Shown: positions 16,631 to 24,704 of the stretch, one piece after another
Numbering within the stretch: the first letter of the stretch is position 1
Layout of the letters: each line of letters begins with the position of its first letter
DNA from: Tritrichomonas musculus
Lineage: Eukaryota; Parabasalia; Tritrichomonadida; Tritrichomonadidae
Reading direction: 5' to 3'
DNA length: 64,000 nt
NCBI GenBank assembly: GCA_039105265.1
Contig: JAPFFF010000002.1
Span: 9,692,399-9,756,398, forward strand
Made by a program: the position numbers and the translations under genes
Notes under the pieces: model-generated
Seen by the model: only the letters and a program-made list of their open reading frames with translations
Database searches by the model: none
What the model was told of the DNA's origin: nothing

Positions 16631-17540
16631 ACTTAATTGTATTTTCTCTAACATTAACTAAAATAAAATCATGATTCTTCATTTTTACATAATTTCTCCA
16701 TAATTCATCAAACATAATCGGTAATGAAACTTGTTGATAAATATATTGTAATTTTTGTCGAGAATAACCACTAAATATGAAGAAAGTAGTAGTATTATTT
16801 TTGTAATCTGTTGATATTGATTTAAAGAATTGAATATTAATATAAACTATTGAATGTTTATGTCTTAATTGAGTGATATAGTTAGTAAAGTATGCTGATT
16901 TAATTAATTTACTTTTAACAAAATCTTCACATAATATAATAGTGTTTAAAGGTTGATTTGGCTTATTTAGTTTATTAACATGAAGAAACTCAAACATAGA
17001 ATTTAACTTATTATTATCAATTGTTATTTTTGGTGTATTACAATATTTATCAAATAATTCTTTATATAAATCTAGTTCTTTTAAATATTTTTCAGCATTA
17101 GAATCTGATATAACTTGAATCGGCAGTTGAATTAATTCTTGTTGAGCTTCAAACGTACTATCATTAATTGAACCATTTTTGCTAATATATACTATTAAAT
17201 GAAAGTTACAATCTTTTAATCTTGATATTTGAATAATATCTCTTAACATAATATGAGTTTTTCCGCGTCCTTGATTTCCGACTAGAATATTCAATGAATT
17301 ATAATAAGCAAATATTCCTTGATAAACAGGTCTTATACTTTCAGCTAATATCTTATCTTTATTTTTGCTATAAGCTTCATTCATTGCAATATCTATATCA
17401 AATTCTTTTTCTTCACTTGAAGCTTCATTATCATACTCACTTGAATCTATATACTTAAAATTAGTAGGAATCATTCTTTTTTTAACATATTTAGTTATCG
17501 TTAAATGATTAAGAATATAGTTTTGCTCTAATTTCTTCAC
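16617..17540 (-). CDS. Packaging ATPase, FtsK/HerA-type (inner)
   Basis: This 307-aa P-loop ATPase is the presumed genome-packaging motor. Walker A is VGNQGRGKT (about 82-90) and Walker B is TIILCEDF (about 195-202). LRHKHSIVYINIQFFKS lies near 227-243, followed by a sensor-like FFIFSGYSRQKLQYI segment. It aligns along its length with the outer ATPase (45955-46770), including the FDELWRNYV/FDELYERYK end. The acidic N-terminal 50 residues vary between the two. A second Met near residue 23 is an alternative start. Confidence 0.8.
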   Translation of the reverse strand: MKKLEQNYILNHLTITKYVKKRMIPTNFKYIDSSEYDNEASSEEKEFDIDIAMNEAYSKNKDKILAESIRPVYQGIFAYYNSLNILVGNQGRGKTHIMLRDIIQISRLKDCNFHLIVYISKNGSINDSTFEAQQELIQLPIQVISDSNAEKYLKELDLYKELFDKYCNTPKITIDNNKLNSMFEFLHVNKLNKPNQPLNTIILCEDFVKSKLIKSAYFTNYITQLRHKHSIVYINIQFFKSISTDYKNNTTTFFIFSGYSRQKLQYIYQQVSLPIMFDELWRNYVKMKNHDFILVNVRENTIKFIRV

Positions 17541-17670
17541 TTAATTCAGGTTTTGAATCATAAGTAAAACCAATAATAATAACTGCTAATTCAACAACAA
17601 CAACACTTAATAATATTTCAGTAATCATTTAAATAATCTAAAAACAAAAATATCATTAACATTTTTAATC

Positions 17671-18744
17671 AAAAGTGAAGAAGTGAGATTTCACTATATT
17701 TTTGTCACTTTCATAATTTATTAACATATAATGTTCTACTTACATTTGTTATCTTCCATTTTTTAGTAGATTCTATTTTTTCAGTTAATTCAGCAAATGT
17801 TAACTTTATTCCAAATACTTTGTTATATTTTTGTTGAACATCTTTTAATAAAAATCTTTCAACTGTAGGATAATTATCTTTCATAAATGTTTCAATATCA
17901 TAATCTGATTCATCATATTTTCTATTTATTTCTTCTTGTTCTTGTTGTTCATTTCTCATTCTTTCTATTTCACGTAATGAATAATCATATAATCTTTGTT
18001 TAGCTTCACATCTTGAGCATCTTTTATTTGATTTAGAATTAATTTCAATTATCTTAGCATTTAATTTGAATATAACAGATTTGATATTTGATAATTCTCT
18101 TCTTACACCTTCAATATTACTATACTGCCATCTATTACATTTACTTGTAAAAGTTTTCTTTTCATGTTCAAACCATTTAATATTTGTGTATATTTCTAAC
18201 ATACATCTTTTAATAAAATTACAATATTCTTTATATTCATCAGATTCAATTAAATCATTAACATTTATGAATACTTTATCGCATTTCTCATTTATTGCAT
18301 TATGATTACAATTATAACCTATCATATCATAATTCACTTTTCTAATAAACTTCTTTATTTCAACACTATCTGTTTTAAGTACTTCAATTTCATCAAATAT
18401 AGGTTCTATGGGTTTTGTTTGTGATATTTGTAATAATTTTGGTAATTTATTAACAAGAGTAAATACATCTTTTATAAACTGATTATTATGTTCAAGTTCA
18501 ACATCATATTTAACAGCATCATACTGATTAAGTAATAAATCTTTTAATATATCATTTTGTTTTTCTTGTACTAATATATCTTCATTATTAGTAATGATAT
18601 CTGTATAAAATATGTATTCTAATGGATTAAGTGAGTTTGTTTGATTTCTGCTTATAACCGACATTACTGTGTAATATAGAAATAAAAATTATATAAAAAA
18701 ATAAAAGTGACAAAAATATAGTGAAATCTCACTTCTTCACTTTT
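17671..18744. mobile_element. 1.07-kb single-ORF cassette with 41-bp inverted ends
   Basis: Positions 17671-17711 and 18704-18744 are perfect 41-bp inverted copies enclosing exactly one ORF. Each copy is itself partly palindromic (AAGTGA near one side, TCACTT near the other, with AGTGAGATTTCACT in the middle). No convincing target duplication was seen. It could be a small transposable unit inside the Maverick, or a gene flanked by a duplicated regulatory or terminator palindrome. Confidence 0.5.
17711..18664 (-). CDS. Hypothetical protein of the IR-bounded cassette (inner)
   Basis: This 317-aa protein is absent from the outer element and has no recognised family. Residues about 1-210 are helical with scattered Cys/His (YNCNHNAINEKC near 121-132). 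CSRC is near 212-215, followed by a strongly charged coiled coil (REIERMRNEQQEQEE). The last 60 residues (DNYPTVERFLLKDVQQKY onward) look like a small winged-helix-type domain of the sort that ends some viral replication helicases, but no helicase is present. The start is supported by the upstream TATTACACAGTA motif shared with genes at the TIRs. DNA binding is a guess. Confidence 0.6.
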   Translation of the reverse strand: MSVISRNQTNSLNPLEYIFYTDIITNNEDILVQEKQNDILKDLLLNQYDAVKYDVELEHNNQFIKDVFTLVNKLPKLLQISQTKPIEPIFDEIEVLKTDSVEIKKFIRKVNYDMIGYNCNHNAINEKCDKVFINVNDLIESDEYKEYCNFIKRCMLEIYTNIKWFEHEKKTFTSKCNRWQYSNIEGVRRELSNIKSVIFKLNAKIIEINSKSNKRCSRCEAKQRLYDYSLREIERMRNEQQEQEEINRKYDESDYDIETFMKDNYPTVERFLLKDVQQKYNKVFGIKLTFAELTEKIESTKKWKITNVSRTLYVNKL

Positions 18745-18792
18745 TAATAATTTTATTCAACAAAAAGCAAAAACAAAAATAAAACAATAACT

Positions 18793-19344
18793 TTAAATAC
18801 ACATTTTCAAACTTATACCGTATTTAATAAGTTGACTATAGATTTCATTATAACCAATTTTTAATTCTAATGTTTTATCATCTTTTGTTACTAAAATACG
18901 ATCAATTTTCATATACTTTGTATTTGATAAACAACCTTTACATCCTTCTTCTTCATCAATAACAAGCTCAACTTTATCAGCTCTTGTTAATATTTTGATA
19001 AGATTCATTAAAGTATTATTATGACAAACAAGATAGCTATTAATTCGTAATGGATTAGTTTCATAAATACTTAATAATGTTTCTAGAAATTTATTTTTCA
19101 TTTCTAAACTCTCTAACTCATTTGTAAGATTGTTTATTTGTGGTTGATATATTGATTGAGAATTGTCCGACATTTGTGTAAAATTTATGTTTCTATTTTG
19201 TGATATATTTTGTGTTTGATTTGTAAGATTAGGAATATCAGGATATGAAACAGGTTTTATTTTTATATTAACATTTGTATTTTGTTCTTGCTTACAACTA
19301 GCATCATTTTCACTTGATAAGATTCTAGCACGTTTTAATGTCAT
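18793..19344 (-). CDS. Conserved ARILSS/CxxC Maverick protein (inner)
   Basis: This is the counterpart of 13752-14444. I choose the Met at 19344 (MTLKRARILSSE), which aligns with the outer start; an in-frame ATG at 19362 would add six residues. The conserved C-terminal block reads NPLRINSYLVC, IKILTRADKVELVIDEEEGC-KGC and YSQLIKYGISLKM. The middle is shorter than in the outer protein and Asn/Gln-rich. Unknown core function. Confidence 0.75.
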   Translation of the reverse strand: MTLKRARILSSENDASCKQEQNTNVNIKIKPVSYPDIPNLTNQTQNISQNRNINFTQMSDNSQSIYQPQINNLTNELESLEMKNKFLETLLSIYETNPLRINSYLVCHNNTLMNLIKILTRADKVELVIDEEEGCKGCLSNTKYMKIDRILVTKDDKTLELKIGYNEIYSQLIKYGISLKMCI

Positions 19345-19365
19345 TTGATTAATATTAAACATCTT

Positions 19366-19596
19366 TTACTCATTATTTGTTAATTCTTTTAATTCATTTT
19401 CTAACTTAGCACATTTTGCTTTTAATGAATTAATATCTTCAATTAAACTCTCTCTTATAGCTAAACCATTTGAACCTAACATACCTGTCTTTACATTATT
19501 TAAATGCTGTTTTGCATCATAACACCTTTCTTTCAAACTTCGTTTAATTTGCTTAAGTTGTGGGATCTCACTTTTATATTTATTTAAATCTGTCAT
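19366..19596 (-). CDS. Small coiled-coil ORF (inner)
   Basis: From the Met at 19596 (MTDLNKYKSEIPQ) this gives 76 aa. The open frame extends to 19629 but would then overlap the divergent ORF at 19612. The product is Lys/Glu-rich with heptad-like leucines toward the end (INSLKAKCAKLENELKEL). It lies 21 bp before the ARILSS gene in the same direction. No family recognised. Confidence 0.5.
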   Translation of the reverse strand: MTDLNKYKSEIPQLKQIKRSLKERCYDAKQHLNNVKTGMLGSNGLAIRESLIEDINSLKAKCAKLENELKELTNNE

Positions 19597-19611
19597 TTCT
19601 TTCACAATAAA

Positions 19612-19845
19612 ATGAGTAATTACAATCAACTTAGAACATTACATGACGAAAAACATCAAAATCATTTTGATCGACAAAGACTTAAACAACAAAAAGAAAG
19701 AACAAAAATAAATTCACAACCTACAGTAAAGAAATATGAAGAAAAAGGTAATATCAATCATGAATCAACAATTAAAACAAATAAACCTGTAAACTATCAT
19801 ATGTTATCATTAAATCACAGTATAATTACAATGAATAATTTTTAA
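19612..19845 (+). CDS. Small basic ORF (inner)
   Basis: This 77-aa Lys/Gln/Asn/His-rich product (RQRLKQQKERTKINSQ) has no recognised family. It is divergent from the ORF starting at 19596 with 15 bp between starts and is nearly abutted by the convergent ORF ending at 19847. Tight fit between neighbours suggests it is real, but composition alone cannot prove it. Confidence 0.4.
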   Translation: MSNYNQLRTLHDEKHQNHFDRQRLKQQKERTKINSQPTVKKYEEKGNINHESTIKTNKPVNYHMLSLNHSIITMNNF

Positions 19846-19846
19846 C

Positions 19847-20242
19847 TTATGTTTGATTCATTTCATTTATAAATTTAACTACTGAATTAACTGTTTGTTT
19901 AATTTCTTCTATTTTTGTTTTCATATTCTCAATATCAACTTTAACTGATTCTAATGCAATTTCGAATAAATGTTGATCTTCTTGTTGAGTTTGTTGAACT
20001 TTCTTTAAACATATTTCACCTCCTATCAATTTTGAACCTTCTTTAACACAATTCTTTTTTGTTATTCTGTACTCTATGTTATCTGGTGTTATGATTTTAT
20101 ATACTTTGTTAAGATATTGAGTAGTTTGTTTCTCCATTTCATCTTTATGTTTTTGATAGTAAGCTTCAAATTCAACAATAGAACTAAATGTTTTTGTTTC
20201 TTTTTGTATTTGATTAATAACTTTCATTTTGATTTGATTCAC
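19847..20242 (-). CDS. Conserved coiled-coil protein (inner)
   Basis: This 131-aa protein is homologous to outer 47111-47482 and lies in the same position, just behind the pVI-like gene and next to the capsid gene. Shared features are an F-x-[ST]-x3-EF-x-x-[WY]-Y-x-K-x-KDE segment, LNK-[MV]-Y then YRITK, a CLKK motif, and a C-terminal heptad coiled coil (I-x-x-[MI]-K-x-[KD]-I-x-x-I-K). Position suggests a minor virion or assembly role; this is inference. Start could also be Met 6. Confidence 0.65.
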   Translation of the reverse strand: MNQIKMKVINQIQKETKTFSSIVEFEAYYQKHKDEMEKQTTQYLNKVYKIITPDNIEYRITKKNCVKEGSKLIGGEICLKKVQQTQQEDQHLFEIALESVKVDIENMKTKIEEIKQTVNSVVKFINEMNQT

Positions 20243-20303
20243 TTTAAAAATAATTATCTACATTTAAATCATTTCAATTCATTTTAAATCATTTTAAATC
20301 ATT

Positions 20304-20558
20304 TTATTTTACTTCATTTAAAATTGATTTCCCAATTCTCATTCCTTTATCTGCATAATTTAATCCTGTATCTATAGCATTAACTACTTCATTTACACCT
20401 GGAATAAATTGAACTGCTGGTTTAACTTTATCAATAATCATCTTACCTGTATCTATTATTTTTGGTAATGTTTTAACAGCTTTTTTAGCAAAATTCTTTA
20501 TCTTACCACCTACACTTTTAACAGCTTTCTTTATTTTATTAAACAACCCTATACCCAT
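20304..20558 (-). CDS. pVI-like small amphipathic protein (inner)
   Basis: This 84-aa basic amphipathic protein begins MGIGLFNKIKKAVKSVGG, followed by KKAVKTLPKIIDTGKMI and a Gly/Val/Ile-rich hydrophobic part. It is divergent from the capsid gene with 41 bp between starts. The outer element has an equivalent at 47537-47899 in the same place. Size, charge and position resemble adenovirus protein VI-type membrane-active minor capsid proteins of adenovirus-like Polintons. The comparison is by character and context, not sequence identity. Confidence 0.55.
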   Translation of the reverse strand: MGIGLFNKIKKAVKSVGGKIKNFAKKAVKTLPKIIDTGKMIIDKVKPAVQFIPGVNEVVNAIDTGLNYADKGMRIGKSILNEVK

Positions 20559-20599
20559 ATTTTCTTCTTCATAAAATATTTTGTTTTATTAACTGATAA

Positions 20600-22546
20600 A
20601 TGTTATATCGAAACGAAAGATCACATAATTATAAGATAGAAGCGGGTAATGTTTTAGATACGTTTAATCAAATGAGATCACTGATTAATGTTAATGATGG
20701 TACTAGATCGTTTTCATTTAGAACAGTAGACTGTCATGATCAACCAGCTCCTTTTCATCAAGGACAATATTCACAAATTAGCTTAACACACCCTGATCAT
20801 TTTGTAAGTGATGTTGATAAAGGATTCTTAACATTTCATATAAAATTAGATTTACAGTTAAATACTGATTTAAGTAAACTTCAACAAATACAAGACCCTA
20901 ATAATTTTTATAAACTTTTCGTAGGTCTTAAATCATCAAATCAATTATTTGATAGACTTGAAATTCTTCATAATAATGTTAATGTAGGTTATCAACAAAA
21001 TGAATGTGTCAGAGAAGGTTTCTTATATTCTTCAGTTAAACCAGAAACAGAAAAGAAGAGAAGAAGATTTGTTCATTCATTATGGGAGAACGTTGCTTCT
21101 TATTCTCAAACAATAGCAGGATCTTATGTTAATCTTAACAATTTCAAAGATAATGGTAAAACTTCAACTGAATTTGATTTAAATGTACCTTTTGATGATT
21201 TATTAGCTCTTCAAGCTTTTGATTTATTCCCTAATGGAATAATAGGTGATTTATCAATAAGATTTCAAGTTACAGCAGCTGGATTAGTTTGGGCCGCTAT
21301 TGATCCTTATACAGTTGCTGAAGCTAAAGCATTTTTAGAAGATAATGAAAGTGTAAGTACAGAAGAATTAGATAAGCTAAAACAAATCACAGTACATGGT
21401 CATCTTAAACATCAATTTACACAAATAGGTAATGAAGCAATTATACCTGGACCAGGTCAAACACCAGAACCTGAACCTGAACCTGAACAACCTAAATATC
21501 AGTTAAAGTATGAATTAAGAGATAAATATACACCAGCTTCAACAAATATACCTGTCGATGAACTTCTTGAAACTTTTACATTTATATTCAACTATACTGA
21601 TGAAGAGTTTACAGAGCTCGGAATTGAAAAAACTGAAGATAATAAATTAATATGTAAAGCTCATTATATTAAACAACATGGTAGTATACCTTCATCAAAA
21701 CATCCAGCTGGTAACGTTTCTATTAATTTTGTATCTAAAACTGAAGTTCAAAAATTATTGAGTTCTCATTATATATCTCAACCAGCAACACTTACAGTAA
21801 ATAGATTAACAGTTACATTATGTAAATCAAATATGCAGGGATTTGGTGTATGTGAATCAACAAGAAAAGGAATAGAAGAAATATTAAGAAAAGGTATTAT
21901 CATTCCTTCACAAAAAGTTGATTATCATTCTTTTCCGATAGCTCCAGCAGAAAACGGAATAAAATCTACACTAAATATACCTTTAATTAATGTAACAACA
22001 CTTTCTATAATGTTTCCAAAACATCATAATGATTTAACTGTATTTGAAAACCCTGTATATCAAAACTGTTATTTGAATATAGGAGGTAAGAATTTCCCTG
22101 ATGAAAACGTTTCTACAATAGGTGCTAGATTCTTTGAAAATCAGCTTACAGCAGGTGACTTAGATGCTATAACTCTAACATGTACAAAAGAGTTTGAAGA
22201 TAGTATGACTATGCCCAAAAATGATATTAACGGTAAGAGATATAGAAATACGTTATCAGATGCTTCTTCATTCGTTTTTAATATTCAAGCTGAACGTAGC
22301 AGTGCAGGTTATTGTTTTGATGCTATTGATGGAGGATTTGGTAATGTTCAAATTCAAGTACAAGGACAACCTGTATATAGAGGAGAAAATGATACTTATT
22401 ATAATGTTGTAGAACCATCTGGTAATATAGTTCATCCACCTCCAACCCAATTGTTTTTAACAAGAGACACTTATTTCTTAATGAATCTTGATGGTTTAGC
22501 TTATATAGATGATCAATCTCCACCAAACAGTCAAATTAATGAATAA
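20600..22546 (+). CDS. mcp: Major capsid protein, double jelly-roll type (inner)
   Basis: This 648-aa protein is homologous to the outer 573-aa capsid protein. Shared blocks include SLWEN near residue 161, ALQAF-[DQ]-L-[FY]-PN-[GS]-I near 210, TVMFPK/SIMFPKH near 472, YQN-[CV] then GA/GPRF, the MTMPKNDINGKRYRN-T-SDA segment, and PVYRGENDTYYN near 593-604. An acidic PEPEPEPEQPKYQ insert near 290-305 and the following 60 residues are not in the outer protein and may form a surface loop. Assignment as MCP comes from size, location beside the pVI-like gene, and conservation. The double jelly-roll fold is expected for the family, not seen directly. Confidence 0.8.
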   Translation: MLYRNERSHNYKIEAGNVLDTFNQMRSLINVNDGTRSFSFRTVDCHDQPAPFHQGQYSQISLTHPDHFVSDVDKGFLTFHIKLDLQLNTDLSKLQQIQDPNNFYKLFVGLKSSNQLFDRLEILHNNVNVGYQQNECVREGFLYSSVKPETEKKRRRFVHSLWENVASYSQTIAGSYVNLNNFKDNGKTSTEFDLNVPFDDLLALQAFDLFPNGIIGDLSIRFQVTAAGLVWAAIDPYTVAEAKAFLEDNESVSTEELDKLKQITVHGHLKHQFTQIGNEAIIPGPGQTPEPEPEPEQPKYQLKYELRDKYTPASTNIPVDELLETFTFIFNYTDEEFTELGIEKTEDNKLICKAHYIKQHGSIPSSKHPAGNVSINFVSKTEVQKLLSSHYISQPATLTVNRLTVTLCKSNMQGFGVCESTRKGIEEILRKGIIIPSQKVDYHSFPIAPAENGIKSTLNIPLINVTTLSIMFPKHHNDLTVFENPVYQNCYLNIGGKNFPDENVSTIGARFFENQLTAGDLDAITLTCTKEFEDSMTMPKNDINGKRYRNTLSDASSFVFNIQAERSSAGYCFDAIDGGFGNVQIQVQGQPVYRGENDTYYNVVEPSGNIVHPPPTQLFLTRDTYFLMNLDGLAYIDDQSPPNSQINE

Positions 22547-22580
22547 AAATAAGACTTGAATTTTAAAAATAATATGATTT

Positions 22581-22595
22581 TTATTTTTACAAAAC
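22581..22595 (+). promoter_or_regulatory. Candidate Maverick promoter (weak match)
   Basis: TTATTTTTACAAAAC abuts the HNH gene's ATG at 22596. It has the T-rich block and A-rich start-proximal part of the stronger matches at 6462 and 13733 but lacks their GAC core. Confidence 0.3.
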
Positions 22596-23165
22596 ATGGA
22601 AACTGAAAATATTTCTGAATTTATTTCTTTAAAAGATCATGAAGATTATGAAATATTAACAACTTATCCACATACTATACGAAGAAAAGATAATCATCAT
22701 GAAATTAAAGAAAATATTGAAAACGGTTATGTTAGACTTATGCTTAAAAATAAACATTATCTTAAACATAGATTAATAGCTTTACAATTTATAGAAAATG
22801 ATAATCCTGAAATTAAAACTCAAGTAGATCATAAAAATAGACAAAGAACAGATAATCATATTTATAATTTACGTTGGGTTTCAGTTAAAGAGAATCAAAT
22901 GAATAAAGCATCTAGTAACAAAATTACATACACTTACACTAATATACCTAATGATTCTTTAAAAATAACAGACTATAATACACATATTTTTGAAGATTAT
23001 TACTATTATGAAAACAATTTCTATTTTTATAACGGAGTTGAATATCGTAAACTACATATAAATGAGAAAAAGAATGGTTATAAATTTGTTAATATGATGA
23101 GTATTAAAGGTAAAAAAATACAAATATATTTAACTAGGTTTAAGAAGATATATGATCTTAATTAG
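22596..23165 (+). CDS. Free-standing HNH (HNH_3/NUMOD4-type) endonuclease (inner)
   Basis: This 189-aa protein has a NUMOD4-like start (DYEILTTYPHTIRRK). The HNH core follows: GYVRLMLKNKHYLKHRLIALQF, then VDHKNRQRTDN and NLRWVSVKENQMNK (residues about 45-108). This is the layout of phage and giant-virus homing endonucleases. The C-terminal 75 residues, rich in Tyr, may recognise DNA. It lies between MCP and integrase, 49 bp and 35 bp away, with no counterpart in the outer element, as expected for a selfish gene inside a selfish element. All visible HNH positions look present. Confidence 0.85.
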   Translation: METENISEFISLKDHEDYEILTTYPHTIRRKDNHHEIKENIENGYVRLMLKNKHYLKHRLIALQFIENDNPEIKTQVDHKNRQRTDNHIYNLRWVSVKENQMNKASSNKITYTYTNIPNDSLKITDYNTHIFEDYYYYENNFYFYNGVEYRKLHINEKKNGYKFVNMMSIKGKKIQIYLTRFKKIYDLN

Positions 23166-23181
23166 AAGAATTAAATGTAGT

Positions 23182-23200
23182 ATATTATTTTTGCACTAAA
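23182..23200 (+). promoter_or_regulatory. Candidate Maverick promoter
   Basis: TATTATTTTTGCACTAAA-type sequence abuts the ATG at 23201. It is the best inner-element match to the outer promoter pattern. Confidence 0.4.
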
Positions 23201-23887
23201 ATGCTTAAATATCCATTTACTAGCAAATACAAATACTTTGAATATAATGATCTCGAAAAAGAACCTTATGTTCATGATTATAGATTGAAAACATGTAAAC
23301 AGTATATGAAACCTAATTTTAGTAATGAACCTTATTGCTATGAAGCTGATTTAATGTTTGTTAAGAATACTATCTATTTTGTTTTAATAAATGTTAATAC
23401 AAGATATTTAATAGTTGAACAGATTAAAGATAGAAGATTAAGTACATTATCTTACACTTTAGCTAATATATTAGTCAAATATGATATTGAAATTAAAACT
23501 ATTAAGTGTGATGGTGAAAGAGGATTTATTAAGTTAGCAAATGATATAATTGAACTTACTTTAAATGATGATTCTATATTATATGTACCTAATTTACATG
23601 AAAGAGTTAAAGAAAGTAGTATAAGAAGTAAAGATAAAGTATTAGATAAAATTATTAATCAACATGATACTAAATTATTAAAACAGATCATAAATGATAT
23701 AGATTTTGACAGTGTGCTTCGCGAGAGCTCGCAGCTATATGTTAAAGAATGGAGAATATATAAGATTAAGTTTGTAATTAATTCTTCTAAATTTGCTTTA
23801 GCTCATAAAACAATTGATTCAGTTATTAGAACGTTACGAAATGCATTTGGACTTAATGAAACTAAATTAGCTAATATGAATATATGA
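23201..23887 (+). CDS. int: Integrase, catalytic-region ORF (inner)
   Basis: This 228-aa ORF holds the rve-type core. DLMFVKNTIYFVLINVNTRY lies at about 49-68, KCDGERGF at about 104-111, and AHKTIDSVIRTLRNAF near 206-221. These align with DLMFVD, SGDGESAF and IIDRVIRTIRDM of the outer integrase. The first 45 residues carry the Y-x-DYRLKTCKQYMKP segment that precedes the core in this family. GC-rich palindromic bases near 23716-23733 are unlike the rest of the gene. Confidence 0.8.
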   Translation: MLKYPFTSKYKYFEYNDLEKEPYVHDYRLKTCKQYMKPNFSNEPYCYEADLMFVKNTIYFVLINVNTRYLIVEQIKDRRLSTLSYTLANILVKYDIEIKTIKCDGERGFIKLANDIIELTLNDDSILYVPNLHERVKESSIRSKDKVLDKIINQHDTKLLKQIINDIDFDSVLRESSQLYVKEWRIYKIKFVINSSKFALAHKTIDSVIRTLRNAFGLNETKLANMNI

Positions 23888-24366
23888 GACAAATGGTTAA
23901 TTATTATAATAAAACTCCTCATAAATCATTAAGATTAAGAAACTATAATTATGATTTTGATGATACTGATGAAAGTGAAGTTATATTGAACAAAAATAAA
24001 TATATATACTATTCACCTATTCAGTTTCAAAATGATATTGATCTAGAATGGAAATATATAAGAATGATGAAAAGTAAATTACAAGAAATAAAAAACAAAC
24101 AAAAATTAAAAGGACTATTAAAGTATAAAAAGGGAAATATATTACTAGTTCATACTGATTTTGCTAAAACTAAACAAAAATTTGCTAAAAGAAGAAGAGT
24201 ATTTAATGAAATAGCAGAATTCTTAACATATATTAACGGAAATTGTGTTTGTGATTTGTTAAGATATAATATGAAACCGATAGAAATACCAATAGCTTTT
24301 ACTAAGAAAGTAGCTGATAATTATGATGAATTAGATAAAGATATTAAATTATACTTTGATATCTAA
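23884..24366 (+). CDS. Integrase C-terminal-region ORF (inner)
   Basis: This 160-aa ORF contains the family's post-catalytic NYYNKTPHKSLRLRNY segment (outer: NQYNNAPHQTLSKYAG) followed by a basic beta-rich tail with KKGNILLVHTDFAKTKQKFAKRR. That matches the SH3/chromo-like end of the outer integrase. It is listed as a part of the element, separate from the preceding ORF. Confidence 0.65.
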   Translation: MRQMVNYYNKTPHKSLRLRNYNYDFDDTDESEVILNKNKYIYYSPIQFQNDIDLEWKYIRMMKSKLQEIKNKQKLKGLLKYKKGNILLVHTDFAKTKQKFAKRRRVFNEIAEFLTYINGNCVCDLLRYNMKPIEIPIAFTKKVADNYDELDKDIKLYFDI

Positions 24367-24371
24367 TAAAT

Positions 24372-24701
24372 ATGCCAAAAGTTTACTTTCATACTCAAGA
24401 TAAAGAATTTAAATTACCAATAGAGTTTATTAGCAGTAGAAATAAAAAGTATATAGTTGTTCAGTATGTAGGAGCTATTGTTAAAGAGTTTTTAGTAGGA
24501 GATTTAATGGTTCATAGTGATATAGTTCAACAATATAGTTATTGTGATCATTTTATAATGTTAGCTAATAGAAGACAAACAAAATATAGAAAGTATGAAT
24601 TCTTAAATCATGAACAAAATCATAGAATATGGTTTACTGATTTATACGGAAATGAAATAGAACCTTCAGCGTTTATATTTAGTTGTCTTCTTATTTATTA
24701 A
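24372..24701 (+). CDS. Small conserved Maverick protein (inner)
   Basis: This 109-aa protein is homologous to outer 49697-50038. Common features are F-x-[IL]-P-I-[ED]-F-[IV]-x-S-[RK]-NKY-type opening (residues about 14-30), a VVQY/VFQY strand, a Y-CD pair near 57-59, LANxR/YANLV, KY-E-[FY] and W/YFTD-x-[YK]-GNEI-[EK]-P near the end, then a hydrophobic tail ending LIY in both. It looks like a compact beta protein. It lies 5 bp after the integrase region and 3 bp before the next ORF. A minor capsid role is possible but unproven. Confidence 0.7.
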   Translation: MPKVYFHTQDKEFKLPIEFISSRNKKYIVVQYVGAIVKEFLVGDLMVHSDIVQQYSYCDHFIMLANRRQTKYRKYEFLNHEQNHRIWFTDLYGNEIEPSAFIFSCLLIY

Positions 24702-24704
24702 TAA

